NCBI GenBank assembly: GCA_027297485.1
Contig: JAPUHZ010000468.1
Coordinates: 1-18,562 of the forward strand
DNA length: 18,562 nt
Reading direction: 5' to 3'
Origin: Deltaproteobacteria bacterium
GTDB taxonomy: Bacteria > Desulfobacterota_B > Binatia > UBA9968
Below the pieces are notes generated by a model. That model saw nothing but the letters and a program-made list of their open reading frames with translations, was not told where the DNA came from and made no database searches. The stretch's first letter is position 1. Each line of letters begins with the position of its first letter. Shown here in pieces: positions 1 to 6,984 of the stretch. Position numbers and translations under genes: made by a program.

Positions 1-1
1 C

Positions 2-379
2 GATAGCGTGCTCATTGACGCCTTCATGACCGACGGGATCGGGGAGATGTCCCGCCGTAACTACAGGGAGGCGCTGGTTGCTTTCAACAAGGTCGTGGAG
101 GCTGACCCTGAATTCGCCGAAGGTTGGAACAAGCGGGCCACGGTCTATTACCTGATGGGTGAGTACGTGGCGTCCGTACGGGACATCGAGCGCACCCTCA
201 CCCTCGAGCCGCGCCATTTCGGGGCGCTCTCAGGGTTTGGCCTCATTAATCTTGCCCTCGGGGAGGAATCTGCAGCGCTCAAAGCCTTCGAGGCGGCGCT
301 CAAGGTTAATCCCCACCTGCCTGGCGCTCGAGCACATGCCGAGGCGCTACGTCGGCGCCTACACGGCAAACCAATCTGA
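2..379 (+). CDS. TPR-repeat protein, C-terminal part (5' end outside window)
   Basis: This is the end of a tetratricopeptide-repeat protein. The frame is open to the left edge, and a GTG at position 8 is only the first possible start codon inside the window, so the real start probably lies upstream. About 125 residues are visible. They form three helix-turn-helix TPR units with typical signatures: EALVAFNKVVEADPEFAEGW, ASVRDIERTLTLEPRHFGAL and AALKAFEAALKVNPHLPGAR. The rest is a short basic tail. The GWNKRATVYYLMG and PHLPGAR segments resemble a family of exported TPR proteins in Proteobacteria and related phyla whose function is unknown to me. Such repeats bind other proteins or peptides. 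No catalytic residues are visible. A 220-bp gap separates it from the next gene, so it is probably not co-transcribed with the Trypco1-CHAT pair. Confidence 0.8.
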   Translation, partial: DSVLIDAFMTDGIGEMSRRNYREALVAFNKVVEADPEFAEGWNKRATVYYLMGEYVASVRDIERTLTLEPRHFGALSGFGLINLALGEESAALKAFEAALKVNPHLPGARAHAEALRRRLHGKPI

Positions 380-470
380 TACTTAGCGTTGGGCTCGCTA
401 ACGGAAAAACGACGTGAAAGCCGACCTTGGTTGGGGGTCTCTATTCGCCTGTTTGCCGTTGTCGCTGTCT

Positions 471-500
471 TTATCACTCTTGGCCAAGAGATGTTATGAA
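471..500 (+). promoter_or_regulatory. Candidate promoter with a 14-bp palindrome in its spacer
   Basis: The 220-bp gap before the Trypco1-like gene contains TTATCA (471-476) and TATGAA (495-500) separated by 18 bp, a mediocre sigma70-type pair (4/6 matches in each box). The spacer contains the perfect palindrome CTCTTGGCCAAGAG at 477-490, placed as an operator would be. I see no other notable element in 402-587. The boxes are weak, and a perfect 14-bp palindrome is expected about once by chance in a window this long, so the case rests on location. Confidence 0.3.
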
Positions 501-587
501 CTGGCACAGCAGTCTGGGAAGGTGTAGGAGAGGCCTAAAGATCACTGAAGTTTGTGAGTAGGACAATCAGGTGCCTGGGGTAACAAC

Positions 588-595
588 GGAGGTGA
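588..595 (+). promoter_or_regulatory. Strong ribosome binding site of the Trypco1-like gene
   Basis: GGAGGTGA lies 4 nt before the ATG at 600. It is near-perfectly complementary to the 16S rRNA 3' end and fixes the start of the small protein. Confidence 0.8.
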
Positions 596-599
596 ACTC

Positions 600-926
600 A
601 TGAAGCGGCTGATCGAATTTTCCCTTGAAGATGGCGGTTCTATCATGGTGGAGGCGGACGAGTCGGCGCTGGGGGGTGGCAGGGTCCGTGGCGCTCGTGC
701 TGGTGAGGTAACCGAGAGGGCCAAGGAGACCTTTGAGACCGCGCTAGAGAAGATCAAGCCTGCGGCCGCGACTATGATCGCCAAGCTGCGTAACCTAGGC
801 GAAGCGCCGGACGAGATCGGATTGGAGTTCGGGATCAAGTTGAGTGCGGAGGCCGGGGCGTTTGTCGCCTCGACTGGCGCCGAGGCCAATTTCAAAGTAA
901 CATTGACCTGGAAGCGCAATGAGTAG
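600..926 (+). CDS. Trypco1-like (CU044_2847-type) small protein
   Basis: This is a 108-residue soluble protein without a signal peptide or membrane segment. It starts with a short beta-rich stretch (MKRLIEFSLEDGGSIMVEAD), has a GGGRVRGARAG linker, then a helix (EVTERAKETFETALEKIKPA), and ends in beta strands containing EIGLEFGIKLSAEAGAFVAS and KVTLTWKR. This pattern matches what I know as the CU044_2847 or trypsin-co-occurring domain 1 family. These small domains are found beside trypsin-like, CHAT or other effector genes in modular bacterial conflict systems. It lies 57 bp upstream of a CHAT protease gene on the same strand, which supports the assignment. Its biochemical role is unknown; adaptor, regulator or substrate of the protease are all possible. 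The family call rests on memory of sequence patterns, not on a search. Confidence 0.7.
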   Translation: MKRLIEFSLEDGGSIMVEADESALGGGRVRGARAGEVTERAKETFETALEKIKPAAATMIAKLRNLGEAPDEIGLEFGIKLSAEAGAFVASTGAEANFKVTLTWKRNE

Positions 927-983
927 TAACGGGTAATAACAACCCCGGAAGACGAGAATATCTCGACCCTTGAGGAGGTTTCT

Positions 984-3107
984 GTGGCCGGCATTGTCTA
1001 TCTGGACTTTGACCTGCAGATTCAGCGGGCAGGCGAGGGCTACCGTGCCCAGGTGCTGAATTCCCCGGCCGGCCAGGCCGCCGTTACTTTCAGTATGCCC
1101 CTCTCAGAGCTGGAGATCGAAAATTTTCTCCTGCGCGTTGGTCGTGCCCGGTCGGGTAGTCGACGCATCGACTCGCCGGAGGTAAAGGCGGCCAAAGCCT
1201 GTGGCGAGCGGCTCTTCTCTGCGGTCTTCGAGGGGGAAGTGCGGGGCTGTCTGCGCAGCAGCCTCGACGAGGCCAACCGCCAGGGCGCCGGTCTGCGCAT
1301 CCGGCTACGCTTAACGGATGTCCCTGAGCTGGCCGACCTCCCTTGGGAGTATCTCTACAACCCAACCCTCAACCGTTTCCTCGCCCTTTCTGTCGAGACC
1401 CCCTTCGTGCGCTACCTGGATCTGCCGGAGGCTATCCGGCCGCTGGCGGTCAAGCCGCCGCTGCGGGCGCTGGTGATGATTTCAAGTCCCAGTGACTACC
1501 CGCGGCTCGACGTGGAGCGGGAATGGGCTAAGTTGTGCGACGCCCTGGGTGACTTGGAACAGCGCGGTCTGCTGGCGCTGGAGCGACTGGACGACGCCAC
1601 GCTGGTGTCCCTGCAACGGCGGTTGCGACGGGAACAGTACCACATCTTTCACTTTATCGGCCACGGAGGGTTCGACGAGCATGCCCAGGATGGCGTGCTG
1701 ATACTGGAAGATGAGAGAGAGCGGGGCCGCCCCGTGAGCGGGCAGGACCTGGGGATGCTGCTGCACGACCACCGCCCGATGCGTCTGGCTATCCTCAACG
1801 CCTGCGAGGGCGCGCGCGCTTCTCGCAGCGACCCCTTTGCCGGCACGGCCCAGAGCCTGGTTCAACAGGGCATTCCTGCGGTTATTGCCATGCAATTCCA
1901 GATAACGGATGAGGCGGCGATCACCTTTGCCCACGAGTTCTACGGTGCGGTGGCCGACGACTATCCGGTGGATGCTGCCCTGGCTGAGGCGCGCAAGGCG
2001 ATCTTCGCCCAGGGCAACGGTCTAGAGTGGGGCACCCCGGTCCTCTATATGCGCTGCCCGGACGGACACATCTTTCAACGACAGGGAAGTCCGAAAGAGG
2101 TTGGAGAAGGAGTTGTAAAATCTGAGGAGACGGTGGAGGAGCGCCGAATTGCCGAACCTCGGGTTGCCCATCACCCTTCAGTCGGAACGGAGGGACGATT
2201 CAAGGCCCTGGCAGGGAAATGGAAGCAGGTGGGGGCCGGCATTTTGCTGATGATGTTACTCATTGGTGGAGCACTGTGGTTTAAAGGAGAATGGCTGACA
2301 AAAGATACGCCGCAGGCGCCGGTGCCGCAGATGGTTTCTCTGACAGTGCATACGGATAAGCGGGAACTCAAAATTAAAGAAATTGTAACCCTCAAGGTCA
2401 AAGGGAGATACTCGGATGGCAGAGAGAGAGAAGTCATGGAAGGAGTGGAATGGCGGAGTAGCAATCCCTCTGTGGCCACAGCAAGCCCAGGAGGGAGAGT
2501 GCAGGGCCAAAAAGCGGGCAATGCGGACATTACGGTGCGCTATGCGGGAGTTGTCAGTCCTCCACTGACGTTGTTTGTTAAGGGCGAAGAGCCTCCGAAG
2601 GAACTTTCGTCCCCTGGAGTTCGGCTTGTATCTCTGTCTGTTCATGCTGATAAACGGGCGCTCAAGGTCAAGGAGCGTGTAGCACTCAGGGTGAAAGGGA
2701 TCTATTCCGACGGTAAAGAGGGTGAGATCCCTAGAGGTGTAAAATGGCGAAGCAGCAATGGGACTATCGCTGCAGTGGACCGTAGGGGACGGGTAGTGGG
2801 GCGGAAGGAGGGCAGTGTGGATATCACTGCACAATACGCCGGGGTTGTGAGTCCACCGCTCACTCTGTTTATCAAGGGCGCACCCAAGAGACCGGAATTA
2901 AAGGCGTCCAGAACAAGAAGGGTTAAAAATCACATTAACGTCGCTAAGTCCTATCGTGAGCGAGGAGAATATTCAGACGCCCTAACCGAGCTTCGGAAAG
3001 CGAGGTCGATAGATCCCACAAATAAAGAGGTCCAGGCTGAGATTGAAGTCACCAGGAGAGCCTGCAACGCAGAGAAGCGGCTGGGACGCTCCGGGCTAAA
3101 ATGTTGA
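984..3107 (+). CDS. Membrane-anchored CHAT-family cysteine protease with two BIG2-like domains and a TPR
   Basis: This 707-aa protein starts at GTG with GAGGAGG (972-978) just upstream. Residues 1-155 are an alpha/beta region often found N-terminal to bacterial CHAT domains. Residues about 158-358 form the CHAT (caspase/separase-like) peptidase domain: FHFIGHGGF supplies the likely catalytic His227, AILNACEGA the likely Cys274, followed by IPAVIAMQFQITDEAA and ALAEARKAI. A basic linker leads to one hydrophobic segment (about 417-433). Two Ig-like BIG2-type repeats follow (450-534 and 548-632), then a TPR helix pair (about 648-683, YRERGEYSDALTELRKARSI). There is no signal peptide. Basic residues before the membrane segment predict CHAT in the cytoplasm and the Ig/TPR part in the periplasm. 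With the Trypco1-like gene 57 bp upstream it forms a candidate conflict or signalling cassette. The protease class is secure; substrate and trigger are unknown. Confidence 0.85.
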   Translation: MAGIVYLDFDLQIQRAGEGYRAQVLNSPAGQAAVTFSMPLSELEIENFLLRVGRARSGSRRIDSPEVKAAKACGERLFSAVFEGEVRGCLRSSLDEANRQGAGLRIRLRLTDVPELADLPWEYLYNPTLNRFLALSVETPFVRYLDLPEAIRPLAVKPPLRALVMISSPSDYPRLDVEREWAKLCDALGDLEQRGLLALERLDDATLVSLQRRLRREQYHIFHFIGHGGFDEHAQDGVLILEDERERGRPVSGQDLGMLLHDHRPMRLAILNACEGARASRSDPFAGTAQSLVQQGIPAVIAMQFQITDEAAITFAHEFYGAVADDYPVDAALAEARKAIFAQGNGLEWGTPVLYMRCPDGHIFQRQGSPKEVGEGVVKSEETVEERRIAEPRVAHHPSVGTEGRFKALAGKWKQVGAGILLMMLLIGGALWFKGEWLTKDTPQAPVPQMVSLTVHTDKRELKIKEIVTLKVKGRYSDGREREVMEGVEWRSSNPSVATASPGGRVQGQKAGNADITVRYAGVVSPPLTLFVKGEEPPKELSSPGVRLVSLSVHADKRALKVKERVALRVKGIYSDGKEGEIPRGVKWRSSNGTIAAVDRRGRVVGRKEGSVDITAQYAGVVSPPLTLFIKGAPKRPELKASRTRRVKNHINVAKSYRERGEYSDALTELRKARSIDPTNKEVQAEIEVTRRACNAEKRLGRSGLKC
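2331..2585 (+). repeat. BIG2-like repeat unit 1 of the CHAT protein
   Basis: This encodes residues 450-534, an 85-residue Ig-like unit with the hallmarks WRSSNPSVATA and ITVRYAGVVSPPLTLFVKG. It aligns without gaps to unit 2 with 54 of 85 residues identical. Confidence 0.8.
2625..2879 (+). repeat. BIG2-like repeat unit 2 of the CHAT protein
   Basis: This encodes residues 548-632, with WRSSNGTIAAVD and ITAQYAGVVSPPLTLFIKG. It is a tandem copy of unit 1 after a 13-residue linker. The longest shared block is YAGVVSPPLTLF, near the C-terminal edge of both units. Confidence 0.8.
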
Positions 3108-3178
3108 CGTCGATATTCTTCGAACTTACGGATGTCTGAGCTTGTCCCAGGCTCGGGACTGGCTCCAAGGGAATCCAG

Positions 3179-4003
3179 TTATCGCCGTCTTCTGGTACGC
3201 TCTTCCGCCTCATCTTCTCGGGCAAGGTCGATCTCCTCTTCCAGCTCTTTTCCAACCCACTCCCCGCCGACAATCAGTTTCTGCCAGTCGATTTCCTTGG
3301 CGGCAATCATGGCGAGGGTGGTTTGGATCTGGGAGCGGATCTCCCTTCCAGGATCCCAGAATCTTCCGTAAGAAGTGTTTTCAGAGATGTGCTCAAGCCA
3401 GTTGTGAAGTTCTCTCATCGCCGCCTCGACTTCTTTTAAGCCACGCGTCCTTAGAGACATTTCCGCTCTGATCGTCTTTATCTCCTCAACCAGTTGATCA
3501 TCAGCTCCTGTCCTTCTAAGGTTGCTCTCTCCCTCACTTGTCAACTCAAACTCAACGCCTCTTTCATGGACCAGAGTGGCTACGCGCTTAGGAGTAATGC
3601 CCTCTTTCAATGCGTATAGAATGTCCTCGAGAGAGAATGGCTTTTCAGTCTTCGGCTCCTTTTGTTGACGAATGAGCGTGAGCCCGAGGTAGAGCTTGGC
3701 CAAGGAGTCCTTTTCATGAAGGGATCGCGCTCGCTCGAGCGCTTGACGCGCCTCGGGGAGTTTTCCCGCGTCGTAATAGGCCCGTCCCACATAGGTCCAC
3801 ACACCCTGCTCAAGCGGGGTGAAATTGGTGAGGTAGTTGGGATCCGACTGCGTAACACGCTCGAAGTGTGCCAGGGCTATATTGGGATCTCCCTTCATGA
3901 GGGCCAGGCGCCCTGCCTGAATCTCTCCTCCGACCTCAAAGGCGGCGCAGCCGGAGAGGAAGATGAAAGTTGATAGCCATCCCAAAGGATATATTATTTT
4001 CAT
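3179..4003 (-). CDS. TPR-containing lipoprotein
   Basis: This is a 274-aa predicted lipoprotein. A basic-hydrophobic signal ends in the lipobox LSGC, giving acylated Cys19. Residues about 27-110 hold TPR-like helix pairs (RLALMKGDPNIALAHFERV; VGRAYYDAGKLPEARQALER). Residues about 124-178 form a compact helical module with the pattern LEDILYALKEGITPKRVATL...GVEFELT...LRRTGADDQLVEEI. I have seen this module attached to TPR and signalling proteins in Acidobacteria-like and NC10-like genomes, but I cannot name it. The C-terminal part is charged and helical and ends in a run of arginines. GGGAGGGAGG lies just upstream of the ATG. The gene is convergent with the CHAT gene and divergent from era. 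It probably acts at a membrane face as a protein-binding lipoprotein. A link to the CHAT system is suggested only by proximity. Confidence 0.8.
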   Translation of the reverse strand: MKIIYPLGWLSTFIFLSGCAAFEVGGEIQAGRLALMKGDPNIALAHFERVTQSDPNYLTNFTPLEQGVWTYVGRAYYDAGKLPEARQALERARSLHEKDSLAKLYLGLTLIRQQKEPKTEKPFSLEDILYALKEGITPKRVATLVHERGVEFELTSEGESNLRRTGADDQLVEEIKTIRAEMSLRTRGLKEVEAAMRELHNWLEHISENTSYGRFWDPGREIRSQIQTTLAMIAAKEIDWQKLIVGGEWVGKELEEEIDLAREDEAEERTRRRR

Positions 4004-4027
4004 AGCCTCCCTCCCAAATTGCTTAAG

Positions 4028-4056
4028 AGAATAGGCGCTGTTTTTGAAAAACTCAA
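4028..4056 (-). promoter_or_regulatory. Candidate promoter of the TPR lipoprotein gene
   Basis: Read on the minus strand, TTGAGT (4056-4051) and TATTCT (4033-4028) are separated by exactly 17 bp and lie 25-53 bp before the ATG. Each box has 4 of 6 consensus matches. The palindrome GTTTTTGAAAAAC (4040-4052) overlaps the -35 box and spacer. Confidence 0.5.
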
Positions 4057-4074
4057 TCCCACATCTTCCAAACC

Positions 4075-4102
4075 TTGATCCCTTCAGGCGCTATGTAATA
4101 AT
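4075..4102 (+). promoter_or_regulatory. Candidate promoter of the era-der operon
   Basis: TTGATC (4075-4080) is followed after 15-16 bp by the overlapping -10 candidates TAATAA (4096-4101) and AATAAT (4097-4102), about 25 bp before the era start. It lies in the 123-bp divergent gap shared with the lipoprotein gene. Spacing is slightly short, so this is tentative. Confidence 0.35.
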
Positions 4103-4126
4103 GAGCCTGGAGTTTGATCAAGAGAT

Positions 4127-5050
4127 ATGCCTGCACAGTTCACCGATAACCCGAAACAGGAAAACGTTATTCACCGCTCAGGCTTTGTCGCTATTGTGGG
4201 GCGACCCAATGTGGGGAAGTCGACCCTCCTCAATCAGCTTCAAGGGGAAAAGATCGCCATCGTCACCCCAAAACCGCAGACCACGCGCAATCGAATCAGG
4301 GGGATCAAAACAACACCGAACTCCCAGATTATCTTTCTGGATACTCCGGGGATTCACCGGGCTCATTCGTTGATGAACCGGCGCATGGTAAAAATTGCCC
4401 TCGAGACCTTGAGAGAGGTGGACGGGGTCCTCTGGCTCATTGATGCCTGTGATGGGATTCGGAGGGGGGATGAAGATATTGCTCAGACACTCAAAGAGTC
4501 GAAGGCGACAACGCTCATCTTGATTAACAAGATGGATCTGGTCTCTAAGGGAAGACTCCTCCCGTTGATGGAGCGCTGTTCCACCCTGTTGCCGGATAGA
4601 GAGATCATCCCGATCAGTGCCCTCAAGGGGGAGAACCTGCCGGTTCTTTTGAATCAGATTGAAAAATGGCTCCCCGAAGGCCCGCGTTATTACCCTGAGG
4701 GGGAGGTTACCGATCAAACGGAGCGTTTTATCGCCTCTGAGATTATCAGGGAGAAGATTTTTATTCTGACCCGAGAGGAGATTCCTTATGCCACGGCGGT
4801 GACTGTCGATGAGTTCAGTGATAAAGAGGAGAAAAACCTCGTGGTCATCAAGGCTACGATCCATGCGGATCGTGAATCCCAAAAACCCATCCTCATAGGA
4901 AAAAAGGGGACTATGCTCAAAGAGATCGGCAAGCAAGCTAGGGCAGATCTGGAGGCGCTCCTGGGCTGCAAGGTCTTTTTGGAGCTTTTTATCAAGGTTC
5001 ATAAGGGCTGGACCCAGGATCCGCATGCGTTAGCAGGATTAGGTTTATAA
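4127..5050 (+). CDS. era: GTPase Era
   Basis: Era is an essential GTPase that binds 16S rRNA near its 3' end and assists 30S subunit maturation. The protein is 307 aa, the usual family length. The N-terminal GTPase domain shows G1 GRPNVGKS (residues 25-32), G3 DTPG (72-75), G4 NKMD (134-137) and a G5 ISAL segment. The switch region contains the typical KPQTTRNRIRGI. The C-terminal KH domain contains the RNA-binding loop IGKKGTMLKEIG, followed by FLELFIKVHKGW, a typical Era ending. The SD before the ATG is modest. The stop codon is one base from the next ATG, so era and der are almost certainly co-transcribed and translationally coupled. Confidence 0.97.
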   Translation: MPAQFTDNPKQENVIHRSGFVAIVGRPNVGKSTLLNQLQGEKIAIVTPKPQTTRNRIRGIKTTPNSQIIFLDTPGIHRAHSLMNRRMVKIALETLREVDGVLWLIDACDGIRRGDEDIAQTLKESKATTLILINKMDLVSKGRLLPLMERCSTLLPDREIIPISALKGENLPVLLNQIEKWLPEGPRYYPEGEVTDQTERFIASEIIREKIFILTREEIPYATAVTVDEFSDKEEKNLVVIKATIHADRESQKPILIGKKGTMLKEIGKQARADLEALLGCKVFLELFIKVHKGWTQDPHALAGLGL

Positions 5051-5051
5051 G

Positions 5052-6443
5052 ATGGTCAAGATGGTTCAGTTAAACTCCGACCGTTCTCGCCGCTTTCCCA
5101 TTCTTGCTATTGTTGGACGGCCCAATGTCGGGAAATCCACTCTATTCAACCGCCTGACCAGGGAAAGAAAGGCTATTGTGGATAACCTGCCAGGGGTGAC
5201 GCGGGATCGTAATTACGGAGAGGGGGAGTGGTACGGGAGGAGGTTCCTCTTGATAGACACCGGGGGTTTTGAACCTGACCCCGAGACAGGACTCAGAAAG
5301 CAGATTCAAGAACAAAGCCGTCTTGCCATAGATGAGGCCGATGTTATTCTCTTTCTTTTTGACGGGAAGGCAGGCTTGAATCCCTTGGATCACGATGCCG
5401 TGGGCTTGCTCCGCCGGGTTAAGAAGCCGGTCTTTTTTACTGTTAACAAAATCGATACGCACGCCAATGAGAGCCGCCTGTACGAATTCTATACCCTAGG
5501 TCTGAATGAGGTCTTTCCCCTTTCGGCGGAGCATGGGCTTGGGCTTTCGGAATTAATGAATCGGATCGTTGACACCTTCCCGGCCGGCCGGGATGATGGC
5601 GCGGAGAAAACTGGAGAGGAAAGAGCGAGACCTCTGTCTCTGGCTATTGTCGGGCGCCCCAATGTCGGAAAATCCACCCTGGTCAACCGTCTTCTTGGCT
5701 ATAAACGATCTGTGGTGGATCCAGTGCCTGGCACAACGCGGGATGCCGTGGATAGTCCATTCATTTTGGGAGGGGAACAATACACTTTGGTGGATACGGC
5801 CGGGGTCCGCCGCAAGGCTAGGATAGTGGATCGGATTGAGCGGTACAGCGTGATCCGCTCCCTTAGATCAGTGGATCGCGGAGATCTGATCATTCATCTT
5901 ATCGATGGCGAGGAGGGAGTAACCGACCAGGATGCGCAGATCCTGGCTTATGCTTTTCAGCGCGGAAAGGGGCTGATTTTGGCGGTGAACAAATGGGATC
6001 TGGTAGCGCAAGATCAAAGGGAGCCCCAGTCCTACGGCGAGCGGGTTTACCACAAGCTCTCGTTCGTCGATTTCGCCCCGCTCGTGTTTATCTCGGCTCT
6101 TACCGGGTATGGCCTCGAAAGGATGATGGAAACGGCTCGGCGGGTCGCACTATCCTACCATCGTCACATCCAAACCTCGACGCTCAATCAGGCCTTGCGA
6201 GAGGCAGTCAAAGGGCACACGCCCCCTCTTGCCAGGGGCCGGGAAGTTAAATTCTTTTATGCTACGCAGACCGGTTTAGGCCCTCCGACTTTCACGCTTT
6301 TCGTGAACTCGCCCAAGGGAGTCACGCCAAATTACCAGCGCTACCTAATCCATCAGTTTCGCCTAGTCCTAGGGTTGCAAGATTCGCCTATTCGGCTTGT
6401 CCTGCGTGGCCGAAGAGATGAAGTGAGGAGGAAAAAGAGCTGA
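5052..6443 (+). CDS. der: Ribosome-associated GTPase Der (EngA)
   Basis: Der is a double-GTPase protein needed for 50S subunit assembly. The 463-aa product has two G domains in tandem, each with GRPNVGKST (about residues 22-30 and 201-209). The first has DTGG and NKID; the second has DTAG and NKWD. A C-terminal KH-like domain ends in a basic tail. The ATG at 5052 is one base after the era stop; the ATG at 5061 (Met4) is a possible alternative. The stop TGA at 6441-6443 overlaps the probable CTG start of the next gene, and the AGGAGG that encodes the Arg-Arg of the Der tail (6426-6431) doubles as that gene's SD. Confidence 0.97.
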   Translation: MVKMVQLNSDRSRRFPILAIVGRPNVGKSTLFNRLTRERKAIVDNLPGVTRDRNYGEGEWYGRRFLLIDTGGFEPDPETGLRKQIQEQSRLAIDEADVILFLFDGKAGLNPLDHDAVGLLRRVKKPVFFTVNKIDTHANESRLYEFYTLGLNEVFPLSAEHGLGLSELMNRIVDTFPAGRDDGAEKTGEERARPLSLAIVGRPNVGKSTLVNRLLGYKRSVVDPVPGTTRDAVDSPFILGGEQYTLVDTAGVRRKARIVDRIERYSVIRSLRSVDRGDLIIHLIDGEEGVTDQDAQILAYAFQRGKGLILAVNKWDLVAQDQREPQSYGERVYHKLSFVDFAPLVFISALTGYGLERMMETARRVALSYHRHIQTSTLNQALREAVKGHTPPLARGREVKFFYATQTGLGPPTFTLFVNSPKGVTPNYQRYLIHQFRLVLGLQDSPIRLVLRGRRDEVRRKKS

Positions 6444-6892
6444 GGCTGTTTATCGGTACCACGGAAACCGGGGTCAAAGGGGTAGGGCTGGGGCCTGTTT
6501 ACTCTCGGCACAAGGATGAAGGATCTCTTCCCCGACGTTGGAAGACGGCTGCCCGGAGGGAGCTGCGCGCTTACTTTGCCGGGCGGTTGCGTTCTTTTTC
6601 CACGCCCTGTGATCTTGGCGGCCTGCCTCCTTTTACACGGGCCGTCTTAAGGATTACGGCGCAGATTCCCTATGGGGAGGTAAGGAGCTATCGATGGGTT
6701 GCGCAACGGCTAGGAAAACCTAACGCTACCCGAGCGGTAGGCAATGCACTGGCCAGAAACCCCATCCCCATAATCATCCCCTGTCATCGCGTGGTACGCA
6801 GTGACGGAACCCTTGGAGGTTTTGCCCTGGGGCGGGATTGGAAGAAGGGGCTGTTAGACCTTGAAAAGAGGAACCGGAACGAACGGTCCTAG
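6440..6892 (+). CDS. ogt: Methylated-DNA--protein-cysteine methyltransferase, probable CTG start
   Basis: This DNA repair protein transfers alkyl groups from O6-alkylguanine to its own cysteine. The catalytic domain is clear: ELRAYFAGR, IPYGEVRSYRWVAQRLG, RAVGNALARNPIPIIIPCHR (active-site Cys115 counted from the CTG) and a LGGFALG loop. The first ATG/GTG/TTG codon in frame is TTG 6587, which would remove the N-terminal domain and leave 101 aa. The frame upstream of it is open and encodes a typical N-terminus (RLFIGTTETGVKGVGLG). The best start is CTG at 6440, overlapping the der TGA (CTGA), with AGGAGG ending 8 nt before it, giving 150 aa. The gene belongs to the era-der operon. The symbol ogt is used for the family; ada-like regulation is not seen. 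The function call is firm and the start is inference. Confidence 0.9.
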   Translation: MRLFIGTTETGVKGVGLGPVYSRHKDEGSLPRRWKTAARRELRAYFAGRLRSFSTPCDLGGLPPFTRAVLRITAQIPYGEVRSYRWVAQRLGKPNATRAVGNALARNPIPIIIPCHRVVRSDGTLGGFALGRDWKKGLLDLEKRNRNERS

Positions 6893-6984
6893 CGTTTGAA
6901 TCGATTATAGAATATTATGAGAAAATTACATCTTGATCTGAGGGTCGGGGGTTAAGACGGCCGGTTGACAAAGGGTAAGAGACT

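Noticed and set aside
383..401. Hairpin TTAGCG/CGCTAA just after the first TPR gene
   Set aside because: A 6-bp stem with a 7-nt loop and no T-tract on either strand. It is not a convincing terminator.
2256..2834. 192-aa minus-strand open frame under the Ig-like repeats
   Set aside because: It is antisense to a strongly supported coding frame and shows no family features; it mirrors the repeat structure of the sense gene.
3139..3164. Hairpin between the convergent CHAT and lipoprotein genes
   Set aside because: The stem pairs 8 of 10 positions (GTCCC/GGGAC core) but has no T-run on either side, so I do not call a bidirectional terminator.
4178..5026. 282-aa minus-strand open frame opposite era
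   Set aside because: It is entirely antisense to an unmistakable Era protein and has no recognisable motif.
6587..6589. TTG 6587 as the start of the methyltransferase gene
   Set aside because: It would remove a clearly family-like N-terminal domain encoded in the same open frame immediately upstream.
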